Positions 1-9,481 of a stretch of DNA of 64,000 nt are shown here, piece by piece; within the stretch, counting starts at the first letter, position 1; the number at the start of each line of letters is the position of its first letter. The translations under genes were made by a program, and so were the position numbers. The notes below the pieces were generated by a model. It made no database searches. It had not been told where the DNA came from and saw nothing but the letters and a program-made list of their open reading frames with translations. The stretch lies in contig NC_134510.1 in the NCBI RefSeq assembly GCF_027942865.1, forward strand, positions 31,928,663-31,992,662. The letters run 5' to 3'. Source of the DNA: Odontesthes bonariensis. Taxonomy: Eukaryota > Chordata > Actinopteri > Atheriniformes > Atherinopsidae.

Positions 1-1128
1 GATTGAATGCATATTGCGCGGATTTGCTGTAATTAGCACAACAAAAGATTGCAACGGCAAGCCAGTGTGCATAACTGCATATAGCGTAATAATAACGGCG
101 AACACTGCTTCCCGACAGAACATTATAATAATAATAATATTAATAATAATTAATAACGGCGAACACTGCTGTTCAATAATGAATAGGGAGAAGGGAATGC
201 CTCTTCTGCTGACAGCGCCAAAGAACAAGTAGCCCACATCAGGAACGTATGTCCATACATGGCTCGCTATCCACAGGTAGGTTGGCGGTTGGCGGTTGGC
301 GGAGGTCTGCACTCTCTGAGTGCATTTCTAGTTATTTATATGTTGGGATTTGCACTTTAAATTTTTAAGATTTTAAGCTTTAACAAGAGCATTGCATGAA
401 TTAAGGAAGTTTCATCCTGTTTCTTTCAATCTACATGTACATCAAGATTCTTTCACTATCATTCATTAAGTGAGTCTATGACTGCATAAGAGTACAGTTT
501 GATGTATGGATTTAGTTGAACCCTAAATTATATTAAAAAAAGAAAGGAAAAAATGTTAATTAAATTAATGTTTGACACATTGAAAACATATCTCAGAGTT
601 TATTGTTTCTTTCCAAACAAGTGTCACAGTTCACTTGATGTACTTTTACTGGTGATCCTGCACCGTTGTTCTTGAATAAAAACTGTAATTTCTATTACTG
701 TGTAAGAGTTGAATGTTCTGCTCACTTCACAGAAAAATCTTATAAAACTCATCAAAGAGATTAATTGAATCATTTCAGATCAATAAAACTAACATTTTTA
801 CACAAGTATTGTTACTTGTACTTATTGTGTTTCAGTAAGTTGGAAACCAAATGTATTTTTTGTCATTGATATGATAAATGCAAAGTTATTTCCAGTTAAT
901 GAAATTGTAAAAAGTCTATCTTCTGTAACACAAACTAATTCATATAACCAAACTCTCAAAAATCATAATTTTCAGATTTAGTTAGATGAATTAGACCTGT
1001 AGAAAGGATTATGAGCTGTGGACAGATGTTGCCTCTTAAAAAAAATAATTTATTCATTTTGAACCCTAGCTCCAACTATGTTCACCCCATTCCCTCAACA
1101 AAATAACCCATAGCCTTGATGTCCATAC
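1..1128. other. 3' flank or intron of NLR gene 1, no exon seen
   Basis: This stretch lies downstream of the last LRR exon visible for NLR gene 1, which is on the minus strand. It is AT-rich and holds short ATT-rich simple repeats near 120-160. I could not find the small PRY exon or the SPRY exon that close NLR gene 2, so gene 1 either ends here without B30.2 or continues beyond the left edge. Confidence 0.5.
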
Positions 1129-1287
1129 TTGAGGACTTCCAGTCCATAGCTTGCAGCAGAGAGATTCCCTCCTGCGTCTCCGAGATGATTGTAACTGAGG
1201 TCCAGCACTCTCAGATGGGAGGGCTTAGATCTGATCGCTGAATCCAGGGCAGCCCAGCCTTCCTCAGTGACAAGACAACCTGACAGC
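1129..1287 (-). CDS. Shortened LRR exon 2 of NLR gene 1
   Basis: This exon encodes [14 protein letters not shown], then [16 protein letters not shown]. It is 159 nt instead of 174. Compared with the equivalent exon of gene 2 (14043-14216), five codons are missing in the SAGLEDP-like stretch, an in-frame loss. The donor is at 1127-1128. If the donor is not used the frame stops shortly after, at [11 protein letters not shown], so this could also be a terminal exon. Confidence 0.75.
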
Positions 1288-4200
1288 CTGCACATATGCA
1301 TTAACATAATCACATTAAATCATGTTCACATCACTTCAAAAGGACTGTCAGGACAACATATGTTACTTAATGTATAACCAATGACAGTGCAGAAAAGGCA
1401 CTACTTGGCCAAAACAAAGTCACCATCTTTATTTTACAAAGCAAGTTCTATTTCATCCTTACTGACCGCCAGAGGCAGTGCTTCAAGCACTGAATCATAC
1501 ATCTCGCGCATGTGCAGGTCGAGTGTTTATACCAACAAAGTCACTCGTGACCCCTGATGACCCCGGAGAGCCTATATCTTCCGGTGACATCAGCGGATCT
1601 GTTCCTTTCATCTTCTCGCTCGCAGGTACGCACTACATATGAGACGAATTTTCAAACTACCATTACTGCTTCATTGTTCATTGCTGGTGGTCTCGCGACA
1701 TTCTGTCGGAGCTGCGAGCTGCTCGCCCTTCAGAGACCGCAACGAACTCTGCCGAGAGGTCTGTAACTCTGTTTATTCCTCGGCTGATGAAGTGTACTGC
1801 CGGTTGTTACAAGTGTCGGTGCAGGCGGCGTGTTCGCTCCTTCTCCCGGTGCTGTACAGCCGTAAGTATGTGCCTGTGTATGTGACAGCCATTTCCTCTC
1901 GGCATGCTCGAGTGGATAACGGCACGGTGGGAAGCCACAGGTTGGTGTCTCTTTTCCTGAAGGGTGCGCGGCGGTTGCGCCCCCCACAAGTGCGGCGCAC
2001 CCCACCATGGGATCTGCACCTGGTGCTCGGCGCTCTGTGCTCACCTCCCTTTGAACGTGACTTTTCTGGTATGAGTCATCCAGTGCTTGAAGCACCGCCT
2101 CTGGCGGTCAGTAAGGATGAAATAGAACGAAAGTTACGTATGTAACTACGGTTCTATGAATCCTGGATGACCGCCAGAGCGTTCTGTCACTCAGAATCCT
2201 TGTGTACTCGCGAGAAGATTCTGTAGGAACAGATCCGCTGATGTCACCGGAAGATATAGGCTCATCAGACAGATATAGACCCCTGATGACCCTCATCAGG
2301 GTCATCAGGGGTCACGAGTGACTTTGTTGGTATAAACACTCGACCTGCGCATGCGCGAGATGTATCATTCAGTGCTTGAAGCACCGCCTCTGGCAGTCAT
2401 CCAGCATTCATAGAACCGTAGTTACATACGTAACTTTCGTTATCTTGGGTTGTTTCAGGTGATCAGTTCTAGGTTCAGCAGTGTATTGTCTTTCAAAAAG
2501 AAAGCTTTAAGTAGAGCTTTTTTATTGTTTTCTGTAATCTGAGAGTCCTTACCGAAGAGTTTCCAGTTTGCAGTGTGAACTCCTCAGTCCTTCACACAGC
2601 TGCTTCACTCCTGAATCCTGTAAGTCGTTGTTACTCAGGTCCAGCTCCCTCAGCGTACAGGACTGGGAGCTCAGAGCTGAGGCCAGTGCCTCACAGCTCC
2701 ACTCTGAGAGGTTACAGCAACTCAGCCTGTAACAACAATGATGACAAAGTCAGAAAATATATATTTTTTTTTTATTTGATGTATTCGACAATTCGTTGAT
2801 GAATTAACTTACACAGCTTTCGTGGAAGCTTTGATTACAGGCAGCAACCTAAGCAGAGCTTCTTCTGATGCAGAGTAATTCTTGAGATCAAACTCCTGAC
2901 CTGCTTCTGATGACAGCAAGATGAAGACTAGAGCTGACCACTGAAGAGAGGACAGTGTATCTTTCAACAGACGTCCTGATCTCAGGTATTGTTGGATCTC
3001 CTCTGTCAGAGAACAGTCCTTTAGCTCATTCAGACAGTGAAACAGATTGATGCTCTTCTCAGGAGATAAATTCTCACCAATCCTTCTCTTGATGTATTGG
3101 ACTATGTTCTCATTGGAGCTGCCTCCTGTATGCATCACAAGACCCTGTAGGAGAGTCTGATTGGTCTGCAGTGACAGACCCAGAAGGAAGCGGAGGAACA
3201 GGTCCAGCTGTCCGTTTGGACTCTCTAAGGCCCTGTCCACAGCACTCTGGTAGAAGAATTCAGATTTGCCACTGAATAAACCAGACTGAGACGATGATTT
3301 TTCCTCTGACAGAAGGTTGACACCAGTATTGATGAATGTCAGATGGACATGAAGAGCAGCCAGGAACTCCTGAACGGTCAGATGGACGAAACAGAACACC
3401 TTGTTCTGATGAAGCCCACTTTCCTCCTGAAAGATCTGTGTGAACACTCCTGAGTACATCGACGCTGCTTTGATATCGATGCCACTCTCTATCAGGTCAG
3501 ATTCATAGAAGATCAGGTTTCCTTTCAGCAGCTGCTCAAAAGCCAGTTTTCCCAAAGACTCAATCATCTTCCTGGTTTCTGGACTCCAGTGTGGATCTGC
3601 CTCTGTTCCTCCATCATACTTGACCTTTTTCACTTTTGACTGAACGATCAGGAAGTGGATGTACAAGTCAGTCAGTGACTGGGGCAACACTTCTGTCTCT
3701 CTTGTTTTAAACAAATCCTCCAGAACTGTGGCAGAGATCCAGCAGAAGATGGGGATGTGGCACATGATGTGGAGGCTTTGTGATTTCTTGATGTGGGAAA
3801 TGATCCTCTTTGCCTGCTCTTCTTCTGCAAATTTCCTGTTGAAGTACTCTTCTTTTTTGTTGTTCGTGAACCCTCTCACCTCTGTTACCATGTCAACACA
3901 ATCAGCAGTGATTTGATTGGCTGCTGCAGGTCGAGTGGTTATCCAGAGGTGAGCTGAGGGAAGCAGGTTTCGCCTGATGAGGTTTGTCAGCAGCACATCC
4001 ACTGAGGTGGACTCTGTAATATCAGTCAGGATCTGGCTGCTGTGCATATTCAGAGGAAGCCGAAACTCATCCAGACCGTCAAAGATGAACAAAACCTTGA
4101 ACTCTTCAAGTCTGCAGATTCCTGCCTCTCTGATGCCAGGAAAGAAGAGATGGACAAGTTCCACCAAACTTAACTTTTCCCCCTTCAGTGTATTTAACTC

Positions 4201-5857
4201 TCTAAAGGAAAATGGAAACACAAACTTTATGTCCTGATTAGTTTTGCCTTCTGCCCAGTCCAGTGTAAACTTCTGAGTTAAGACTGTTTTCCCAATGCCA
4301 GCCACTCCCTTTGTCATCACTGTTCTGATTGGTTTATTTTTTCCAGGCGAGGGTTTAAAGATGTCTTCACATCCGATTGCTTTTTCATGTGTGGTAAATG
4401 TCCTCCGTGCTATTTCGATCTGTCTGACTTCATGTTTATTGGTGACATCTGCAGTTTCTCCCTCAGTGATGTAGAGGTCAGTGTAGATATGTTTTAGAGA
4501 GGCTGGATTTCCTGCTTTAGAAATTCCCTCAAACACAGACTGACACTTTGTCTTCAGTTTTGATTTGAGTTCACGCTGGCATCTGGCAGCAACCGTTTCT
4601 GTTTGAATAATATAGTATGATGATTAATAGGATGAAAAATATTGCAGGATTACATTAGGAGTTACAGGTGCCGAAATAAGCGTTTCCATTTAAAATGGCT
4701 GTAAGATTTGGAAATGTTTCGTATTTTCACAGAAACATTTTCTAAACATTTTCCACAGTTAGTACAGAGAAACTACATTGGCTGCTCTCTCGTCATGTTA
4801 TTACTGGATCATGTGTGCATGAAATCAGAGCAATTCAGAGTCAACTTGGTTAGTAATCTATTAAAAATGCTTTGTGTGGGGCGGTCGGTGGCGTAGTGGG
4901 TTAAGCAGCCGCCCTATGTACAGAGGCTACAGTCCTCGCTGCAGCTGGCCCCGGTTAGAGTCCCGCACCGAGCGGCCCTTTGCTGCATGTCTGCCCCCTG
5001 CTTCCTGTCTCTCTCCAACCATCCTATCATTAAAGGCATAAAAAGCCCCCCAAAAAAATGCTTTGTGTGACTTCGATTCTTTCTACACAGTCCTGACTAA
5101 TATGACATGACTGTTATGGTCTCTGTCATGACAATAGGTTAATTTTCCCTTTGTTTATGCGTTTAGTTGCACAGCTTCATTTGTGTTTTGCCTGCCTTGC
5201 CAGTCTCCACCAACTACATTTACTCCAAACTTCCAATTGGCTGCCAGTATCTGTCAGCTTCCCATTTTTTCCGATTCAGTAAGCGACATGTGTTTCTTTC
5301 AATGATCTGATCTTGTGCATTTTCAGTAAATGTCAGACATATTTGTATATACTTTTTTTTCAACATGACTAAATCTAAAAAAAAGAGAAAAACTTCTTAC
5401 TGCTCTCCAGTAAGTCAGCCCAATCCTCCTGCTTCATGCTCCGCAGAAAGTACAGTGTGATCTTCAGAAAAGCATCTGTGGCTCTCTTTCTTGGTTCTTC
5501 TACATCATCATACATCTCCTCTTCTGATTTCACGTTCAGAATTCTTTGAATCTTGTTCAGTTCACTTTGCACAAACTGATTTATGTTCTTCTCAAGAAGC
5601 TGTAAGAGAATAACATCCTTTATTTTATTAATTGGCGACCTAAACCCATATAATTTGCAAATATTTTATATTGCATTACATGTTTTAAAAAAGCCTGGAC
5701 AAGAGCTTCTTTACCATTTAGTTCAGTCACCTCCTTCTTTTAACATCAGTCCATAGACATTTAGGACTTGAGGAGACCAGCAAAATGACAGTAAATTTTT
5801 TTCACTCTTGGTTGATTTAGGGATTCAGCAGATAACCTGTTCAGGGCCTCGTTAATC

Positions 5858-5934
<77 letters not shown>

Positions 5935-8900
5935 TTCATGTAACTCCCGGCTGGGGCCTTTCTGTGTGGAGTTTGCATGTTCTCCCAGTGTATGCGTGGG
6001 TTTTCTCCGGGTACTCCGGCTTCCTCCCACTGTCCAAAAACATGCATGTTAGGTTAATTGGTGTCTCTAAAATTGTCCTTAGGAGTGAGTGTGAGTGTGT
6101 GTGTGGTTGTTTGTCTCTGTGTGGCCCTGTGATGGACTGGTGGCCTGTCCGGGGTGTACCCGATGACCGCTGGGACAGATTTTTTTGGATTACCCCTCAC
6201 CTGCATTCTCCTATTCACCTCAGTATAAATGCTTCCCTATTTGACATGTTCTTCAACAGTTCCTTGTCATCCCTACAGGTATGTGTCTGCCGGTTAACAG
6301 CCCGGGCTCTCTTGTTCTGTTTGCCCAATTAGTTTTGCCTGTTCAATTCCCTCTCTGGCTGCACTTTATCTGTTAAGTAACAACAGTATTGTTGATCTTT
6401 GTTTGTCTGTTTGTGTGCCTTCATTTGAATGCAATGTACATGCCATGTGTGCAAATGCATCCCAGTGCCATTATGGATGCTTACATCTAAGTTGTGTACT
6501 AGCAACAAATCTGATGGTCCCTGTTTTTGAGCCCCATGGACTTACTAAATGACATGTTGTATATGTTGTTTCTGTGATTATTCACCTGAACTCTTTTAGT
6601 CAGTTCCTGTTTCATTTTCAAAATGTTGTTACATCACTTTAGTTTATTTGACTTCCAGCCTTTGCTCTATTCCAGCCATTCACACCTGGTTGCAATTCCT
6701 CATTACTCATTTGGAGGCATGATGGTGTGGTGTGCCTAGCCCGAGCAGTAATACATCCATGAATAAACATCGTGAAACAGGCGCGGCTGTCGGCAGCGCA
6801 CAGTGATACGAAGGGATAGAAAATAGCTCCAAGCGATTGTGAGGTCTGAGTTTTTCCTGGACGCATTACGCATATTGTTTTGAGAAGCAAAACGCTTTAT
6901 TTTTGTGACCCCAGCCAACTAGCCGGACTACCTTCTTCAAGACCAAAACGAGGCCGGAACTCGGCTCACAGGATGCAGCAGGGGGTAAGTCAATGTTGAT
7001 ACATGATATTGCTAGTATGGGATGTCATACAGCTTCATGTCAAAAGAGGCGAACTATCCCTTTAAGTGTGACATTAAGATTTTGCACTGTGGATAAATGT
7101 TAAATTTCTAGGGTGAGACTGTGCTGCTCCATCACAGTTATATTCTGTTTTTATCTATATTCCACACAGAGTGGCAACTTGTTTAGAACTGGGGTTACAT
7201 TTATATAATCTGAAGTAATGATTCTCGAACAATTTACTGGCACGAACCTCTGAAAAGCTGAAAACAAATGTTTACTGATACGAAGAGATGCAAATTCTAT
7301 CCTTCTGTTTGACTCCTGTAATGGAAACTAGCATATTTTTAAAAATTATGTTGCAAATATTTACTTTGAACTGTTGTACATGTGTAATATGAGCCTGTTC
7401 ATTTACACACCTTGAATGTCTCTACTGGTGTAGGTGTGCCCATCTGTGAAGGACAACTGTCTTCTGCTGGTTCATCCACCCTGGACAGAAACAAATATTA
7501 GAAAATTATGAATTTTTAAATGCATTGAAAAATCTGAAAAAAATTCTAAAGATCATAAAGCATATTGTGATGTGAACTTTATAGTTAAGCTCAATATATT
7601 AGCTCATGTTTGTCACAGTTATAGAACAGCGCCCCTTACAGGATAGATATCTATGACATCATAGCTTTTATTGGTTATTTCAGAATTTTTGTAAAAAATC
7701 AACATGACAAGTTTACATCTAGTTAGACAGAAAGAAAGAAAAAGCAAGATACTTGAATATCAAATTGCAACTTATCATTTGAATTAATATTTAATTTCCA
7801 CATTTTTTTAAAAGTAAAGAATGGCAGTTTACAGGACGACATCACAAAACGTTATCCACCATATCGAGTATGTGCTAAGTTAACAGATTAGAGGATAAAA
7901 AATGCCAAAACCTTAAAGTAGTAATTAAAGTTTTTGACTAGATTGTCCCTTAAAGAATGAAAATGGTGGTTCTGGACCGCACAGACACTCATATTTCTCC
8001 CCTTACACATACATGGAGCAAGCAGGAGTTCAGTTCCGTGCTCTAATGGAAGCTAAAAATAAGGAGGGGAGCTTCTGGGAAATTCACCAACCCTTTCTCA
8101 CATGAGCCACAGCTGAACCATGACATTAACTGTTCAATAAGTTAATATAGTAGAAATTATATCTATATTCAGAGAAAAAGTTATTTCTTGACTTACTCTA
8201 AAGAACAATTTGATTGTTTAAAATCATTATGTTCCTCCATAGACCTGCCACTTTTCATGGAGATACAGGACGTAGATTCTGATGGTTTCCTCTCTGCAGG
8301 AATCTGAGGCGGTTCGGTCCTGCAAAGAATAAACAAAACAAGTGTTTATTTTTTCTGTTTTTGTTCATTTCCTTCTTTTTTAATTAAGAATTGTTATACC
8401 TGACCTTCCATCTGAGTTAACAAGTGTGACAAACAGAACTGTTTTCTGTCTCAAACAGCAATGTACTCCCACAATGTTGTTATAGTAGTTATGATACATT
8501 CAGCAGTAAAAGCTGTCAGTTATTCCTTTTCTTTTCCAGGATAAAATCATATGAATTTGTGGACAAAGTTGCCTCTTGAGAAAGTAGACCAGAGTCAGAA
8601 TAACCTCCTATGAATAAACAACCTGTCTTTTAGAGAAATAAAATAAAGCCAAAAACAGGCGAAAACATAATCTCACTGAGAAAACAGTTCACCTCTGTCT
8701 CACAGAAGAGAACGATGTAAAGTTCATCATTGGATGGATCCATCAATCCATCAATCCATCCAATCTTCACATAAATATCTTTTTTATTACATTCATGGGT
8801 TGATTTTGGAAGACATATCAAAGTTGTTTTGGGCAGTCTAAAGTGATCTTTAGTCATCAGTCAGGGAGAAAACATTTGATGCTGCAATCTTCTCAACCGC

Positions 8901-9481
8901 TCCAGCCTCCCCTTTACTTGTTATATTTGAGTTATTTATGATTTAATAAGGATTTAACGTTCATGTAACAAAATCTGGTAATAATATAATAATATAATCA
9001 TATGTATATATATATGAATATATGTTCATGTAACAAAATCTGGTAATAATATAATAATATAATCATATATATATGAATATATGTTCATGTAACAAAAATC
9101 TGGTAATAATGGTGGTTATTACCAAATTTTGTTACATGAACATGAAATCCTTATTAAATCATAATATATATTTTACGTTTACATAATGTATTATGTACAT
9201 TTTGTATATCACATATATATATACATATATAATAGCATTCCATTAGAAAATTAAGTAGTATAACCATTTATCTTAAATGTTCATTTGTGTTTTTCTGAGC
9301 AGAAGTGAGGCTTAAGAAATTAAAAAATTGCAAGAATATGATGATTTTGTCAGTGAACAACAATCAGATTAATTCAGAGATCTTTATCTTACCTCTGAAG
9401 TTTTGTCTTGTCGTCATGTTTGTTGTACAAAATGGTGCTGGAGGGCAGAGCTCCCTCCTCTTTCTCTTCAGACTCACTCAT
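1129..9481 (-). CDS. NLRC3-like NACHT/LRR receptor, gene 1 (3' end outside window)
   Basis: This is a cytosolic NLR-type innate immune receptor of the teleost NLR-C class. The exons I placed, in transcript order, are 9393-9481 (start [12 protein letters not shown]), 8197-8319, 7411-7480, 5401-5599, 2813-4598, 2553-2726 and 1129-1287. All have GT-AG borders and matching phase. Exon 2 encodes a serine-rich repeat ([15 protein letters not shown]) also found in gene 2. Exon 4 is a helical segment beginning [11 protein letters not shown]. Exon 5 is FISNA plus NACHT with Walker A GVAGIGKT and Walker [13 protein letters not shown] exons follow. The last visible LRR exon is 15 nt shorter than the usual 174 nt, so the reading frame stays open. 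An acceptor just upstream of the ATG suggests a 5' UTR exon further right. Specific ligand and partners cannot be read from sequence. About 867 residues are visible. Confidence 0.85.
1445..2441 (+). mobile_element. Internally deleted DIRS-type retroelement with inverted repeats and internal complementary region
   Basis: Both ends carry GTT (1445-1447 and 2439-2441). The left arm (about 1445-1630) is inverted at about 2205-2420. The internal block at about 2065-2165 is complementary first to the left tip (GATGAAATAGAAC) and then to the right tip (GAAAGTTACGTATG), joined exactly where a circle of the two ends would join. That layout is the internal complementary region known from DIRS elements. 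A tyrosine-recombinase-like peptide lies just inside the left arm. No reverse transcriptase is present, so the copy is non-autonomous. It lies in the intron between the two LRR exons of NLR gene 1, opposite to gene orientation. No target-site duplication is seen, as expected for DIRS. Confidence 0.75.
1639..2055 (+). pseudogene. Fragment of DIRS tyrosine-recombinase region
   Basis: A reading frame inside the DIRS relic encodes [11 protein letters not shown], then [18 protein letters not shown]. This resembles the stretch before the catalytic domain in fish DIRS recombinase ORFs (GxRRLRP, then WDLxxVLxAL, then PFE). The catalytic R-H-R-Y residues are absent because the frame runs directly into the internal complementary region. 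It is not a host gene. The family call rests on memory of the motif, not a search. Confidence 0.6.
2553..2726 (-). CDS. LRR exon 1 of NLR gene 1
   Basis: This 174-nt exon (58 codons, phase 2 at both ends) encodes one ribonuclease-inhibitor-type LRR pair with [19 protein letters not shown] at its core. The exon length is the standard modular size for teleost NLR LRRs and matches the LRR exons of gene 2. Confidence 0.88.
2813..4598 (-). CDS. FISNA-NACHT exon of NLR gene 1
   Basis: A single 1,786-nt exon carries the FISNA segment ([12 protein letters not shown], then LYITEG), the NACHT P-loop [14 protein letters not shown], the Walker B block [11 protein letters not shown] and a sensor-like region around [10 protein letters not shown]. 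The winged-helix and helical parts of the NACHT unit end at VIKASTKAV. The exon is open throughout, with acceptor at 4599-4600 and donor at 2811-2812. NACHT ATPase activity and nucleotide-driven oligomerisation are known for the family, and the required P-loop lysine and Walker B acidic residues are present. Confidence 0.92.
4864..5069 (+). mobile_element. tRNA-derived SINE with perfect target-site duplication
   Basis: The body (4879-5054) starts with a Pol III type head. It has an A-box-like TGGCGTAGTGGG near 4889 and a B-box-like GGTTAGAGTCCC near 4953, followed by a pyrimidine-rich tail ending in AAAGGCATAAAAAG and an A run. It is flanked by the 15-bp direct repeat AAAATGCTTTGTGTG (4864-4878 and 5055-5069). 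The insertion lies in the NLR gene 1 intron between the FISNA-NACHT exon and the helical exon. The intact duplication suggests a fairly young insertion. Confidence 0.85.
5401..5599 (-). CDS. Helical N-terminal exon of NLR gene 1
   Basis: The exon encodes [18 protein letters not shown] and ends [16 protein letters not shown], predicted as amphipathic helices. It corresponds in position, phase (0 in, 1 out) and pattern to 19378-19606 of gene 2. In teleost NLR-C proteins such an exon lies directly before FISNA. Whether it folds as a death-fold domain cannot be judged from sequence alone. Confidence 0.8.
5857..5932. repeat. (TA)n microsatellite
   Basis: A run of about 75 bp of alternating T and A with two single interruptions lies in an intron of NLR gene 1. 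The apparent reading frames of alternating Tyr and Ile across it are artefacts. Confidence 0.95.
5938..6182 (+). repeat. Fragment of an abundant teleost interspersed repeat
   Basis: The stretch reads GTTTGCATGTTCTCCCAGTG, then TCCGGGTACTCCGGCTTCC, then GATGGACTGGTGGCCTGTCC, and ends near CGATGACCGCTGGGA. I recognise this block as a high-copy teleost repeat, but I am not certain of its class (LINE tail or SINE-like). It abuts the (TA)n tract and has no visible target duplication. Confidence 0.6.
6700..7066. repeat. One-sided copy of a teleost MITE-like repeat
   Basis: The right edge reads GGCGAACTATCCCTTTAA, a typical MITE terminus. The body includes GGAACTCGGCTCACAGGATG and AAACTCAGACCTCACAATCG (on the minus strand), which I recall as repeated in many fish genomes. 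I could not find a matching inverted left end, so the copy is truncated or one-sided. Confidence 0.45.
8937..9164. repeat. Imperfect palindrome with internal 60-65 bp tandem copies
   Basis: The left arm begins TATGATTTAATAAGGATTT and continues into GTTCATGTAACAAAATCTGG. The right arm (9115-9164) is its reverse complement. Between them the GTTCATGTAACAAAATCTGG block recurs in direct orientation from about 8959, 9024 and 9083, with ATA-rich spacers. It may be a small foldback MITE expanded by slippage, and it lies within intron 1 of NLR gene 1. Confidence 0.75.

Noticed and set aside
1639-2145. A 168-codon frame with a signal-peptide-like start
   Set aside because: It lies inside the DIRS relic and resembles its recombinase region, and its 3' end is the internal complementary region rather than gene sequence.
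3659-4237. Plus-strand open frames across the NACHT exon (also 16859-17735)
   Set aside because: They are antisense shadows of the FISNA-NACHT exons, which have clear domain motifs on the minus strand.
5761-6047. Open frames of alternating Tyr and Ile on the minus strand
   Set aside because: They are translations of the (TA)n microsatellite and adjoining interspersed repeat, with no splice context.
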